DNA of 33,417 nucleotides from Sphingomonas sp. Leaf208. Lineage in GTDB: Bacteria > Pseudomonadota > Alphaproteobacteria > Sphingomonadales > Sphingomonadaceae. The stretch covers positions 1-33,417 of the forward strand of contig NZ_LMKH01000016.1 of the NCBI RefSeq assembly GCF_001421415.1. The letters are read 5' to 3'. The notes beneath the pieces are model-generated. The model was not told where the DNA came from. It saw nothing but the letters and a program-made list of their open reading frames with translations, and did no database searches. The position numbers were made by a program, and so were the translations under genes. Positions 1 to 9,719 of the stretch are shown piece after piece (the first letter of the stretch is position 1; each line of letters opens with the position of its first letter).

Positions 1-531
1 GGCGAGCCGTTCGCTGGCGTTCCGACCCCAGATCACGCGTTCGGCAGCGAAGATCGCATCCATGCGGGTGACGATGTCGACGGCAAGCGGCGTCCGGCTC
101 AGGCGAGCTTCCTTGAAGAACGGGCGACGGGCGGGTGCCCAGCACACTGCTTCCAAGATGGGTCCTGGCTTGCGACCCGCGGCGTAGAATGCGTCATAGC
201 CGCTATAGGCGTCAGCCTGCAGGATGCCGGCATACCGAGCAAGCTGCCGCTGCGGATGGGCGCCTGTGCGGTCGCGGGTGTAGTAATAGCAGACGGCGGG
301 CGGGTCAGTCCCGCCAAAGGGGCGGTCGTCGCGAACGGATGCCCAGATCCTGCCCGTGATGGTCTTGCCGGCTGCCATGACCGGCACAGTCGTATCGTCA
401 TGGTGGATGCGCTCGCCGGCGGGGATGTGCGCCTCGATGAGATCGACCATGCCGCGCAGCAGGACGGTGCCGTGGCCGACATAGTCGGCAAGCGTCGACA
501 CGCTGATGCTCATGCCTTCAGCGGCACGGTG
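1..531 (-). pseudogene. IS66-family transposase (TnpC) fragment
   Basis: Read on the minus strand in the frame that places ATG at 513-511, this stretch encodes an IS66-like transposase core. Visible landmarks in order are STLADYVGHG, the acidic HHDDTTVPV motif, ASVRDDRPFGG, a YYYTRDRTGAHP segment, ILQADAYSGYDAFY, the AVCWAPARRPFF segment and RMDAIFAAER. These match the family's usual order around its catalytic acidic residues. The reading frame is open to the left edge, so the C-terminus lies outside the window. Upstream of about 531 the similarity stops and no N-terminal part or partner genes (tnpA, tnpB) are found, so this is a truncated copy, adjacent to another IS remnant. Family assignment is by motif recognition; I am fairly sure of it. 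Confidence 0.8.
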
Positions 532-612
532 CAAACCACGGTGCTTGCACTGTGGCTAACATCTCAGCTCAGACTAGCACCCGCCAGATGCCCCTCACCG
601 GATGCAGACCTT

Positions 613-804
613 TCATGACGCGGTAGACGCGTTTCGGATTGGGCGCTTCGCGCCCGGTCTTTTCGGCTTCCGGCGCAGCAGAGGATGAACGCGGCGATAG
701 CCGTACGTTGGCAGATCAGCGACGCGCGCCCGGATGCCAGCAACCAACTCAGCATCCGGCAGCGGTGGGCGTCCGCGTGTTCGGAGCGACGGGCGATGGT
801 GCAT
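613..804 (-). pseudogene. IS3-family transposase orfB fragment, frameshifted
   Basis: The minus strand encodes TRGRPPLPDAELVAGIRA followed by VADLPTYGYRRVHPLLRR, the typical N-terminal part of an IS3-family OrfB ahead of the integrase core. After the LLRR residues a one-base loss near 670 throws the frame; reading the next frame recovers NPKRVYRVMK, which should follow directly. Nothing upstream of about 804 or downstream of about 612 resembles the rest of the element, and no catalytic DDE residues remain. It is therefore a dead relic lying next to the IS66 piece. Family membership is clear from the motifs; the exact boundaries are estimates. Confidence 0.75.
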
Positions 805-1321
805 TGTAGGCAGGTATGGGCGAGTTGACAGCAGCTATACTGGTTACCGTTGCTTCTCCAACTAACGAGATGTCTGCCAATTTCGTTCGATGGGAATACA
901 CCGCCCGCTCACAGCAGCGATTTTCCTTTTGAGTTTCGGTCCCCGGCCAGAGGTTTACGAAGCGCCTTTGGTACGGAATCGTCCTGACGTAGTGGCAACC
1001 CGTAGCCCATCGGGATCGCGACATTTCGCTATCAGTTTGAAAAAGCTGTAAAGTTCCGGACATTTCCTCAACTCAGCCCGGGTTTCTAACGCCTCACGCG
1101 GGAAGGCCTGTTGTTTATCTGAGACATGGTTAACGACGAGCATCGGGCACATCACTTGCGTCATCCTGTTTTAGGGATGTCGAAGGCGCGATGTGGGTGG
1201 GTTGGACATAAATTGATCATGGCGTGCACTGATGTGTACGTGGTGTGGACCAATATGCGACAGATGTCGTGGGTCAATATCACGATCATCGATGCTGTGC
1301 ATATATGGGAGCGGGACACGC
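805..1321. other. Intergenic stretch without recognisable gene
   Basis: About 500 bases between the IS remnants and modular protein 1. Short open frames on both strands show no family resemblance, no convincing ribosome-binding site and no conserved motif. It presumably contains the promoter of the gene starting at 1322, but I could not pick out a clear promoter or operator. Confidence 0.4.
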
Positions 1322-3520
1322 ATGGCACTTACGGATATCAAGTTCGGGGACGAGGTTTTCCTCCAAGGCAAATATCTAACACTCGGCATCAATGGCAGTG
1401 GATCGCTGGGAACTAAGAAGATTGCGCCGGAAGGCATTTTTACTGATATTGCAAACGGTTTTAACCGTGTCGGCATGTATGCGGATTTCGATGGCTTTGG
1501 TGTTGGCAAGTCGTCGACAGTAACCGAAGCGATGCTGGACGGCACGCCAACCGAAGGTTTCACGATCGGCTACAAGATCGGGGGTGCCACTTTCATCGCG
1601 GCAAACCAAGAGCGCACGTCGCGGATCAATATCGCTGGCATCAGCAGTGATCGTTCGACGGCCGATGTTGCCAAGGCCGGTTGGGTCGGCGCAACGACCG
1701 AAAAGCTGACGGTCGATCAGACCATATCGCTGACCGATGATGGCAAATTCGTTCGGGTCGATGTCATCCTGACCAACAAGTCTTCATCGGCAATGGACGA
1801 TTTGCGTTACATGCGATCGATCGATCCCGATCAGGGCAGTAGTTTCTCGACCGAAAACAAGATTCTCAGTCAGTCAGGCAGCGCCGGCGCGTTGGTTGCG
1901 GCCTACGCCGGTGGTGTCACGCCGGTATTTTATTACGCTGAGGATGCGCGAGCCGTCGTGTCCACCACAGCCGGCTATCGCAGCGTTGATCCCTATACTG
2001 CAGCAGTGAGCACTGCTCCGCAGCCGACGGGCTATACGCTGAAGGGTGACAACGTCATCAACATCGCGTTCAACGTTGGTTCGCTAAATGCCGGGGGCAA
2101 GACCACCCTAACCTATTACATGGGTGTTACCGACAATCTCGACACCACGATTGCCGCCATAAAGGGGGGGCCAGCGAAGCCGATCAACGTAGCTCCGGTA
2201 GCAGTCAACGATGGTTTTGTAGTCATCGCCGGGACTACGATCAACGGCAACGTGCTTTCTAACGATCATGACGCGAATGGCGACACGCTTTCGGCGACGC
2301 TCTCTTCAGGTCCAAAGAACGGCACTCTGCTCCTTAATAAGGACGGGACGTTCACCTACGAGGCGGCGTCCGGTTTCGTCGGAACCGATACCTTCACTTA
2401 TGCCGCGAGCGACGGCAAGGCGTCGGACACCGCGACGGTAACGGTGAAAGTATCGGCTCCAGCGCCGACGAATATTGCGCCGACAGCGGTTGACGATGCA
2501 TACAACTTGGTTGAGGGGGGCTCAGTCAAAGGCTTCGTGTTGGCCAACGACAAGGATGCGAACGGTGACGCACTGGTCGCGGCGTTGAAGACCGGTCCAG
2601 CTAACGGCACCGTTTCAATCGCTAACGACGGTAGCTTCGTTTACACTGCCAAAGCCGGCTTTTCTGGGACCGACAGCTTCGTCTACACGGCCAGCGACGG
2701 CAAGCTTGCAAGTGCGGCGACCGTAACGCTTACAGTGACCGCGCCACCAACGACTCCGCCAGTCAGCCCGTCCATTGATCCGCTGCTCACCCGTGCCGGT
2801 ACCGTCGACGTGTCGGCGACCGGTGATCAGACGGTAGCAGGCGCTGCCTACCACAACAGTTTTTTCGTCAACACGACGAGCGCGTCGGGAAGCGATCGGA
2901 TCACTAACTTTGCTCATAATGACGTCCTCGTAACTGATGAAGCGCTGTTCGACGGCAACGGTGACGGGGTGATCGGGATTACCGGCGGAACCGCAAAGCT
3001 GGATTCGCTGGGTAGCGATACGCTGCAATTTGATGGATTGACGGGTTTGCGTAGCATGGGCACCAGTGCGACCGGACTGCACGTTTATGCCGATGCGAGC
3101 GTGCGGCCGGCGGATGCGATCGAAAGCATGCTCGGCAATGAGGTGTTGCGTGGTGATGCCGGCGATGCAAGGGCGCAAACATTCTTCTTTGACACCGCGC
3201 TAGGCCTCGATCTCGGTAGCGACCAAATTACCAACTTCGGTCCGAAGGACATTCTGGTGACCACTACGTCCTTACTGGACGGTAACCGCGACGCTATCAT
3301 CGCATTCGGCAGCGGCGGTCGGGTCAAGCTTTTGGGTGACAGCGGCGCACCGGGGGACAAGGCCGTTCTTGGCGAAGCTGGCAGCATCGCTCTATCCAAT
3401 ATCGATGACGGCGCTGTCAACAAGATGGAGTTCGACGGGGCAGTCGTCCATGACGGGACGACCTATTACGTCTATAGCCTGATTGGGTCTGCGGGAGGCG
3501 TCGACACTCTGCATTTCTGA
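1322..3520 (+). CDS. Modular protein 1: unknown N-domain, two Ig-like repeats, shared C-terminal module
   Basis: A 732-residue protein. I start it at ATG 1322 (MALTDIKFGDEVFLQGKY) because GGGAG at 1307-1311 lies ten bases upstream and the paralogue near 8814 begins at the matching point. Residues 1 to about 290 form a domain shared with that paralogue, including GDEVFLQGKY and a MRSIDPDQG motif; I do not recognise its function. Two units of about 95 residues follow (roughly 291-480), with NVLSNDHDANGDTL and FTYAASDGKA, typical of the Big_9/VCBS-like Ig-fold repeats of secreted adhesins. After a Pro/Thr linker come two copies of a module (from about 509 and about 619), with DGNGDGVI and TFFFDTALGLDLG, ending in TYYVYSLIGS. 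No signal peptide is visible, suggesting non-Sec export such as type I secretion (inference). The acidic loops probably bind calcium. Surface or matrix protein; exact role unknown. Confidence 0.88.
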   Translation: MALTDIKFGDEVFLQGKYLTLGINGSGSLGTKKIAPEGIFTDIANGFNRVGMYADFDGFGVGKSSTVTEAMLDGTPTEGFTIGYKIGGATFIAANQERTSRINIAGISSDRSTADVAKAGWVGATTEKLTVDQTISLTDDGKFVRVDVILTNKSSSAMDDLRYMRSIDPDQGSSFSTENKILSQSGSAGALVAAYAGGVTPVFYYAEDARAVVSTTAGYRSVDPYTAAVSTAPQPTGYTLKGDNVINIAFNVGSLNAGGKTTLTYYMGVTDNLDTTIAAIKGGPAKPINVAPVAVNDGFVVIAGTTINGNVLSNDHDANGDTLSATLSSGPKNGTLLLNKDGTFTYEAASGFVGTDTFTYAASDGKASDTATVTVKVSAPAPTNIAPTAVDDAYNLVEGGSVKGFVLANDKDANGDALVAALKTGPANGTVSIANDGSFVYTAKAGFSGTDSFVYTASDGKLASAATVTLTVTAPPTTPPVSPSIDPLLTRAGTVDVSATGDQTVAGAAYHNSFFVNTTSASGSDRITNFAHNDVLVTDEALFDGNGDGVIGITGGTAKLDSLGSDTLQFDGLTGLRSMGTSATGLHVYADASVRPADAIESMLGNEVLRGDAGDARAQTFFFDTALGLDLGSDQITNFGPKDILVTTTSLLDGNRDAIIAFGSGGRVKLLGDSGAPGDKAVLGEAGSIALSNIDDGAVNKMEFDGAVVHDGTTYYVYSLIGSAGGVDTLHF

Positions 3521-3526
3521 AGCATG

Positions 3527-3560
3527 TTCCCAGGTCATCGCTCTAAGCGTGGCCTGGGAA
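3527..3560. terminator. Inverted repeat after modular protein 1, possible terminator
   Basis: A perfect eight-base inverted repeat, TTCCCAGG at 3527-3534 and CCTGGGAA at 3553-3560, starts seven bases after the stop codon at 3520, in the gap between convergent genes. The loop is long (18 bases) and there is no good T-run, so termination is only a possibility. Confidence 0.3.
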
Positions 3561-3659
3561 ACCTTTGCCATACATTGTCAGCCCATTGCCAGCCGACGAC
3601 CATCAAAGTGCGCTTCCATTGCACTTCCAGAACGTAATCGTAACGCTGAATCTGTTGCA

Positions 3660-4661
3660 TTACGGAGAAATGCTGGAACTGTTGCGTGCACGGCGTCGTG
3701 CCGCGACCCTCCTAAGAAGAGGTTTTATCATACGCCAGGCGGCAGGACGGCGGGCCGAGATATTAGCAATCAACATCATGACCTGCGTGAAAATCGAATG
3801 GGACTGTGCACCGTTAGACGCGATGACGGCCCGGCCTTGGTCCTCGCTGCCTTCGGCCAATTCCATCAAGCCGATCAAATTCAATCGCTTGCCAAGCGCA
3901 CGGGAGCCATGACGCATCAAGATAGCTGAATTGCCGTAGCGATCAATATGATCCCCCAAGCCCGGCCGCCATGAGTCTGCACATTGCTGAGCAAAGTCAG
4001 CGAAGTAGCCTTGAAACATCATCTTGATAGGGTCTGCACTGACCGCATTGTCGAACCGGCGCCGGACATAGAGGACTTCTGGTACTATCGAAAATTTAGT
4101 AATGCGATCCATGCGCAACCACAGGTCATGATCCTGCGCAAAGGCAAAGAAGGAACGGTATCCACCGATCTGATCGAAGGCGGATTTACGGAACATGGCC
4201 TCCCCATGGCTGATCGGATAGGTATTCAGGAGTTGATGGTAGCTCATCTGCGCTTCAAGCGATCTCTGGCTACGGAGGCCAACAGGGCGACCATTTTCAT
4301 TTTCTATAAAGCAACCCACGACCCCTACGGCAGGGTTGTCGAACAAAACCTGAGCCTGCCGCTCTATCCGGTGTGGTAAGGACACGTCACCCGAGCCATG
4401 AATGGCCACGATATCGCCGCGTGCACTTTTTACCGCAGCGGCAATCGTATTGGTGAACCCTTGATTACGCTGTATCCGAATGTCTAAACGCGGATCCTGC
4501 AATGCCCGCAATCGATCAGCAGTATCGTCCTTCGAACCGTCATCGACAATAATGATTTCGAGCGGCGAATAGGTTTGAGCGAGAAGGCTAGATACAGAGC
4601 GCTCCACTTCTTGGGCGCGATTGTAAAAAACGCTGACAATCGTAATTAGGGGATTTGTCAT
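3660..4661 (-). CDS. Family 2 glycosyltransferase
   Basis: A 333-residue GT-A fold glycosyltransferase, expected to be cytoplasmic and to add a sugar to a lipid-linked exopolysaccharide repeat unit. The N-terminus has the family 2 signature ITIVSVFYNRAQEVERSV, then SLLAQTYSPLEIIIVDDGS with the nucleotide-sugar-binding acidic pair, and RGDIVAIHGSGDVSLPHR where a DxD motif normally sits; here it reads SGD, a slight variation. GGYRSFFAFAQDHDLWLR follows, with the acidic ED/QDHD-type catalytic region. I chose ATG 4661 because GGAG lies six bases upstream; a start 27 bases earlier lacks such support. It is transcribed away from the flippase operon and converges on modular protein 1. The donor and acceptor cannot be read from the sequence. 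Confidence 0.88.
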   Translation of the reverse strand: MTNPLITIVSVFYNRAQEVERSVSSLLAQTYSPLEIIIVDDGSKDDTADRLRALQDPRLDIRIQRNQGFTNTIAAAVKSARGDIVAIHGSGDVSLPHRIERQAQVLFDNPAVGVVGCFIENENGRPVGLRSQRSLEAQMSYHQLLNTYPISHGEAMFRKSAFDQIGGYRSFFAFAQDHDLWLRMDRITKFSIVPEVLYVRRRFDNAVSADPIKMMFQGYFADFAQQCADSWRPGLGDHIDRYGNSAILMRHGSRALGKRLNLIGLMELAEGSEDQGRAVIASNGAQSHSIFTQVMMLIANISARRPAAWRMIKPLLRRVAARRRARNSSSISP

Positions 4662-5058
4662 CCAATACTCCAGAGAATGGCAACGCATGTTCAGCAGACG
4701 GAGTGTCTACCGTGACCGTTTAATCGACGAAAAGCGTCGTATCACGATTGGATCGCGCTATTTCAACACTGATTGGCTCGAGTTACGCTGTCGTGGGAAT
4801 CTCGTCCACCATGGCGCTGGTAACGGAGTACTCGCGCCGGAATTCAGGTTTCAATCGCTGACAGCGGATCAGTACGGATTGAAGGTTGGCGGTGAAGCGC
4901 TGATGGTAGTAACCCCACCCTCGATGGCAACAGAGCCGGCACGATACCTTATATTGTTATAAATCGAAGGCTTAAAATCCGCTTCTGCTCAGCTATGGAA
5001 GTGGCGTGAGCCGCGACCGGACCCTGTTAGTGCTCTAGCGTATCGAACGGAGAATCTG
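4662..5058. other. Divergent intergenic region, possible acyltransferase remnant
   Basis: This gap separates the divergent glycosyltransferase and flippase genes and should hold promoters for both. An open frame on the plus strand (4687-4962, 91 codons) contains RRITIGSRYFNTDWLELRC and VLAPEFRF, which faintly recall the entry to a left-handed beta-helix acyltransferase (IxIG, WLE, then PxIxIG). No ribosome-binding site precedes it and the hexapeptide repeats do not continue, so if related at all it is a decayed fragment. Confidence 0.25.
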
Positions 5059-6564
5059 GTGGATAAAGAAGAAGCGAAGCGACGGCACAAAAAGGCGCCG
5101 TTAATGCTCCTGTTGCGACGTTTTTTCGTTGTAGGTGTTGGGCTTCTCTCGACCATTACCATCGCGCGGCTTGTCGGTCCCAAAGCCTACGGCTTGGCCA
5201 GTATGGCTGGAATGGTGCTAATATTGGCGCAGATGTTTAGAGATTTCGGGGTGACCTCCGCCTTACTGCGCAAACGTACCGTGTCGGTTGAAGAAAGAAG
5301 CTTTTTATTCTGGTTCAATACGACGACAACAACCACAATAGCTTTGGCCCTTGTTGTATCAGCGCCATTCATAGCGAGTTTTTATAACGAACCCGTGGTC
5401 GCATCAACCATGATCGTATCTGCTATTGGTTTCTGGTTGGGGGGGCTGTCGCTTCAGCATCGTTCAATCCTCTTAAGAGACATGCGATTCAGTGAAATTG
5501 CCTGGATCGATACCGCCGCGGTCGCGGCAAACTTTATTATTTCTCTGTCGGTGGCCATTATTCGACACGACGTATGGGCAATAGTTTTGGGAAATCTCGC
5601 TCAACAGGTGATAGGCGGAAGTTTATACATTTTAAGATCCCGATTTGTACCCAACCGACCGAAGATGATCGACGGATTTGGAGAAATTATCAAGTTTGGC
5701 GCTAACATGTCAGTATTTACTATATCTACGTTTTTATCCGCTAACCTTGGTGCGATCCTAATTGGCCATTCCATGGGGGCGGCATCTCTCGGACAGTATA
5801 ACAGGGCGCAAAATCTCTTTTCCTTGCCAAACCAAAATCTCGTACAGCCTATTGCCCAAGCGACTTTGCCGCTTTTGACGCACCTTAGGGCGGATGCCGT
5901 CGCATATCGCGAGGCGTATCTCAAACTTGTGCGGACATTGAGTACATTCCTAATACCGTCAGCCGTATTTTTAACATTTGCTGGTCATTCGCTTACGATC
6001 GTGATACTAGGGCCAAGATGGGATGATGCAGGTATAGTACTCTCATTCTTGGCACCAGTGCTAGCTCTGATGGGACTTGTCTATAGTCTTGATGATCTGT
6101 TTATGACGCAAGACAGGTCGGCGGAGCTGCGAACTGTCGGTCTTATAGAAATGGTATTTCGCATTGCATCGGTGTCGGTGGGTGTCTTATTTGGCCTTGT
6201 CGGTATCGCAATAGCGTATTCGTTATCCAGCGCTATTGTATGCTTAGTCAGAATACATATTGCCGGCCGTAGAGGACCTGTAACGGCAAGGGACCAGATA
6301 TCGCAGATATTCCCCGCTCTTCCGATTGGGCTGGCATGTGCGGCATCTTGCCTCACCGCGAAGATACTATTTTGGCAATTCCCACAGTCCGCGGCTGTCG
6401 AGCTTGCCGTGCTGATCGCGGGAACGTTGTTTGGAGGCCTGTTAAGTTTAGCATTCAAGTCACCTCGCCGTGCGATAGTCGAGCTTTTCCAGACGTTCGG
6501 CCTTCCTGCGGGCATTCGCGCTAAAATTAAACGTCGCTCGGGATCAACCCGGCCGACAATTTGA
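5059..6564 (+). CDS. Wzx-type polysaccharide flippase / lipopolysaccharide biosynthesis protein
   Basis: A 501-residue polytopic membrane protein of the MOP exporter superfamily (Wzx/WzxC-like), which moves undecaprenyl-linked oligosaccharide repeat units across the inner membrane. About a dozen hydrophobic segments run the length of the protein. The N-terminal RRFFVVGVGLLSTITIARLV followed by GPKAYGLASMAGMVLILAQM and FRDFGVTSALLRK is characteristic of this group. The start is GTG 5059, with GGAG at 5049-5052 six bases upstream. The reading frame is visibly more A/T-rich than its neighbours, a common sign of exchange in flippase and polymerase genes. It heads a plus-strand group with a glycosyltransferase and a pyruvyltransferase-like gene. 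Substrate specificity is unknown. Confidence 0.9.
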   Translation: MDKEEAKRRHKKAPLMLLLRRFFVVGVGLLSTITIARLVGPKAYGLASMAGMVLILAQMFRDFGVTSALLRKRTVSVEERSFLFWFNTTTTTTIALALVVSAPFIASFYNEPVVASTMIVSAIGFWLGGLSLQHRSILLRDMRFSEIAWIDTAAVAANFIISLSVAIIRHDVWAIVLGNLAQQVIGGSLYILRSRFVPNRPKMIDGFGEIIKFGANMSVFTISTFLSANLGAILIGHSMGAASLGQYNRAQNLFSLPNQNLVQPIAQATLPLLTHLRADAVAYREAYLKLVRTLSTFLIPSAVFLTFAGHSLTIVILGPRWDDAGIVLSFLAPVLALMGLVYSLDDLFMTQDRSAELRTVGLIEMVFRIASVSVGVLFGLVGIAIAYSLSSAIVCLVRIHIAGRRGPVTARDQISQIFPALPIGLACAASCLTAKILFWQFPQSAAVELAVLIAGTLFGGLLSLAFKSPRRAIVELFQTFGLPAGIRAKIKRRSGSTRPTI

Positions 6565-6674
6565 TATCCTTAGCGAATACCTGCAATGGCACGGTACCGG
6601 ACCATTTCGTGAAAGAGACGCCGGCGGATCACGCCGTCGTTTGCTCATTGAAACGAGAAGATAGGTGAGATTAT

Positions 6675-7475
6675 ATGCTTAAGTTCCTAGTTCCGGTACG
6701 TCACCAAGCTGGCGTCAATGACTGGTCCGAAATAGCGCGCAATCTTAAGACGACTTTGGCTTCGATCGCGGGGCAGGCCCATCCGGATTGGCGTTGTGTC
6801 GTTGTAGCTAACGAGGGCGCGGACTTGCCGACCATGCCACCCGGCTGCGAGGTTCTGCGCATCAATACTCCGTATAAGCCCCTGCCCCCGCGCACGCCTG
6901 AGCGTGAAGCTTATGAAGCTGCGATCAGAGCTGACAAAGGGATGCGGCTTTGGGCGGGGTTGAACCACATGGAGCCGGGTGGTTTCGTCATGGTGGCCGA
7001 CTATGATGACTTCGTGCACCGCGATCTTGCGCGTCTTGTAGCGGAAAATCCCGACAATCCGAGCGGTTGGTATGTCGAGGAGGGGTACCTCTTTACCGAG
7101 GGTAGCAGCGTCATGAGAAGGCGCAGCGAATTTCATATGGTTTGCGGTACATCGAACATCGTGCGTGACGAGCTCCTGCGACAGGCGCCCGCGGGCGAAA
7201 GCCTCGATTTTCATATTCAGCGTCGACTTGGCAGCCACGTCAGCATCGTTGCAGATGCTACCAAGTGGGGAATTGAAATGCAGCCGGTACCATTCCCGGC
7301 TGCCATCTACCGCGCAGGATATGGCCAGCAGGTGAGCGGCTACAGGGGAGTGTGGAAGAGCATCTTGGCTAACCTCAATCCGCTACATCCCCGAAAGATG
7401 TTCAGGACGATAGCCTCAGTCACACCCATCACTTCAACGATACGGCGTAATTTTTGGGGGACGGCTGCACATTGA
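6675..7475 (+). CDS. Family 2-like (GT-A) glycosyltransferase
   Basis: A 266-residue protein starting at ATG 6675, with AGGTGA six bases upstream. It opens with LKFLVPVRHQAGVNDWSEI and SIAGQAHPDWRCVVVANEG, the first strand-helix-strand of a GT-A fold, and continues to GGFVMVADYDDFVHRDLA, where DYDD is the metal-binding DxD site. A central VCGTSNIVRDELL segment resembles the acceptor-side region of related transferases. It is shorter than many family 2 enzymes and lacks membrane segments, so it should act in the cytoplasm. It sits between the flippase and the pyruvyltransferase-like gene, most likely in one operon. Donor and linkage are not predictable. Confidence 0.8.
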   Translation: MLKFLVPVRHQAGVNDWSEIARNLKTTLASIAGQAHPDWRCVVVANEGADLPTMPPGCEVLRINTPYKPLPPRTPEREAYEAAIRADKGMRLWAGLNHMEPGGFVMVADYDDFVHRDLARLVAENPDNPSGWYVEEGYLFTEGSSVMRRRSEFHMVCGTSNIVRDELLRQAPAGESLDFHIQRRLGSHVSIVADATKWGIEMQPVPFPAAIYRAGYGQQVSGYRGVWKSILANLNPLHPRKMFRTIASVTPITSTIRRNFWGTAAH

Positions 7476-7526
7476 ATGAGGCATCCGTCTTGCTCCGCCA
7501 AACACGGCAACCATTAGGAAACAATG

Positions 7527-8528
7527 ATGGAAATTATCTACTTTAGGGATCCTGAAGGTAATTTCGGCGACGATTTGAATGCCGATCTCTGGCCGGCGTT
7601 GCTACCGCAGCACGTCCTCGACAGTGACCGGGTGCGCCTTCTTGGCATAGGCAGCATCCTCAACGCCACCAGCCTTGCACGGGCGGGGCAGTCACGTCTT
7701 CCGACGTTCGTGCTAGGCTCTGGAACCTCTTACGGGCGGCCACCGCATGATCTAGACGGATTGACCGTCAACGCTGTGAGAGGGCCTTTCACGGCGCGCG
7801 CCCTTGGGCATCCGGAGGCGGCCGTAACAGACGGTGCTATCCTTATGGCTGCAACGCCTGGCTTCCTTCCGGCTACCCGCGCGGCATCCGGCATCGTTTA
7901 CGTTCCTCATCACAAGTCATTGTGGCGAGGGCATTGGAAGCGTGTCGCCGAAACAGCCGGCATGACGTTCATTGATCCGCGCTGGCCTGTAGGCAAAGTT
8001 TTGCAAGTGATGGCCGGTGCTAAGCTAGTCATTGCCGAAGCGATGCATGGGGCAATATTCGCCGATACATTAAGGATACCTTGGATTCCCATCGTGGGAT
8101 CGCCAAGAATCGATGCGTTCAAGTGGCGCGATTGGACGCTATCTATTGAGCAAGCGTACAATCCGATTATGATCCCATCGAGCACGTGGGTAGAAGCTCA
8201 GGAAGTTCGCCAACTGCAGCAAACAGAGCAGATGCGCATAGAGGCCTTTAAGCTTGGAGATCATGCCACACAAGCCGAACTGGTTGCGTATCTAACCTCA
8301 CGTCATCCGGAAAGCGCGGGCGTTCATAAGGCGCCACTGACCGCATCGATGCGCCGGATCGTGTTGGCCGGATCCCGTCTGGCAGCCAACGTGACACATG
8401 TGGGCCATGCAGCCGAAGCGCTGTCGAAGGCTTCAAATGGACCGCAGTATCTTAGTCGTGATGCGGTATTTGATTCGCGGCTTTCGCGAATGATGGATGG
8501 GGTTCAAGTCCTAACCAAGATGGCCTGA
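7527..8528 (+). CDS. Polysaccharide pyruvyltransferase family protein
   Basis: A 333-residue protein of the polysaccharide pyruvyltransferase family (PF04230 type), whose members transfer pyruvate from phosphoenolpyruvate to sugars as a ketal. Characteristic parts are the N-terminal NFGDDLNADLWPAL, the central VLGSGTSYG and VRGPFTARALG, and the C-terminal AEAMHGAIFADTLRIPW with the conserved HG pair. Two ATG codons lie side by side (7524 and 7527); AGGAA at 7516-7520 is three bases from the first and six from the second, so I prefer 7527. It follows the glycosyltransferase by about 50 bases. The final 90 residues or so are not typical of the core domain. Some family members do other chemistry, so pyruvylation of this polysaccharide is an inference. 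Confidence 0.85.
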   Translation: MEIIYFRDPEGNFGDDLNADLWPALLPQHVLDSDRVRLLGIGSILNATSLARAGQSRLPTFVLGSGTSYGRPPHDLDGLTVNAVRGPFTARALGHPEAAVTDGAILMAATPGFLPATRAASGIVYVPHHKSLWRGHWKRVAETAGMTFIDPRWPVGKVLQVMAGAKLVIAEAMHGAIFADTLRIPWIPIVGSPRIDAFKWRDWTLSIEQAYNPIMIPSSTWVEAQEVRQLQQTEQMRIEAFKLGDHATQAELVAYLTSRHPESAGVHKAPLTASMRRIVLAGSRLAANVTHVGHAAEALSKASNGPQYLSRDAVFDSRLSRMMDGVQVLTKMA

Positions 8529-8670
8529 TACTAATCGTATCGATGCGTCGCTCGCTTCCGATAAGAATGTGGGCGCGCGTTGGTCGATATTTAAGGACGT
8601 CGGTTCGTGTGAGCGTCCGAATACGAGTATGCTGAAATCTCGTTTAACCTAGCTGCTTCATACTCTTGCA

Positions 8671-8686
8671 AATACCTCGAGGTATT
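8671..8686. promoter_or_regulatory. Perfect 16-bp palindrome, candidate operator
   Basis: AATACCTCGAGGTATT is a perfect palindrome 128 bases upstream of the modular protein 2 start, in an otherwise featureless 285-base gap. It is too A/T-rich and too far from the preceding stop to be a convincing terminator. A dimeric regulator binding site is a reasonable guess, unproven. Confidence 0.35.
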
Positions 8687-9719
8687 AGCGTCTTGCGAGC
8701 CTCAACGGGGGGATCGTCCGGCGTTGCGCTCTGCGTGACCGGTGACCAGAAGTCGTGCGAAGCGATGTTCGATCCTTGAAGGGCGATCGCTTTCCGACAT
8801 TCGGAGATGGCGCATGATTGAGGAAGTTCTCGGAAACGAAGTATTTCTGCAAGGCAAGTATATCAGCCTTGGTATCAATAGCAGTGGCACACTGGGGACG
8901 AAGCAGACGGCACCAGATAGCGTATATACCGACAGTATCAACGGCTTTATCCGTTTGGGTATGGTCGCTGACGTCGATGGCTTTGGCACTGGTAAGGCCG
9001 CCACACGCGAAACGATGCTGACCGGCACCCCTCAGGAAGGTTTCTCACTCGGCTACGATATCGGTAGCAGTCATTATGTGCGCACTAACGCCGAACGTAC
9101 CTCGATGCGACAGATCGCCGATGGTGCTACCAGTGCTCAATCGACCGACAACACAATGACTGCGACCTGGAACGGCACGACGGCTGAGAAGGTCAAGATC
9201 GATCAGGTCATGTCTCTCGCGGACGATGCGAAGTTTGTACGGGTTGATATTACCCTTACTAATCAAACGGGATCCGCTATGGAAAACGTGCGCTACATGC
9301 GCACGATCGATCCGGACCATGGCCCGAGTTTCACGACGATCAACACTATCGTCGAACAAGGTGGCGATGGTGCTGACGGTGCGTTAATCGCCGCCTATGC
9401 TGGCAAGGGGACGACGCCGTTCTTCTACTATTCGGCCGATGATCGCGCAAAGGTGTCAACTTACGGCTTAAAGAATTACGATCCCTATGCTGCGGCTGCT
9501 TATACGACGGCCCAGTCTGAGGGCTTCAGCAAGGAGGCCGACGAGTCGATTAATATCAATTTCGACGTCGGCACTTTGGCTGCAGGGGCTAAGACCACCA
9601 TCACTTTCTACTTTGGCATTACTGACAATCTCAATACGACCATATCTGCAATTAAGAGCCACGATGCATCGACTTCCACCCCGCCCCCGGTGCTTGTGCC
9701 GATCAATCACGCGCCTACC

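Noticed and set aside
2615..3178. A 187-codon minus-strand frame opposite modular protein 1.
   Set aside because: Shadow of the repeat and module region; no recognisable domain.
3483..3929. Plus-strand frames of 115-148 codons opposite the end of the glycosyltransferase gene.
   Set aside because: They lie antisense to a well-supported family 2 glycosyltransferase and show no motif; treated as shadow frames.
4687..4962. A 91-codon plus-strand frame with faint resemblance to the start of a hexapeptide acyltransferase.
   Set aside because: No ribosome-binding site, no continuing hexapeptide repeats, and it lies in the divergent promoter region. Kept only as a comment on the gap.
8671..8686. 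The palindrome was considered as a terminator of the pyruvyltransferase-like gene.
   Set aside because: It lies more than 140 bases after the stop, has a weak A/T-rich stem and is not followed by a T-run.
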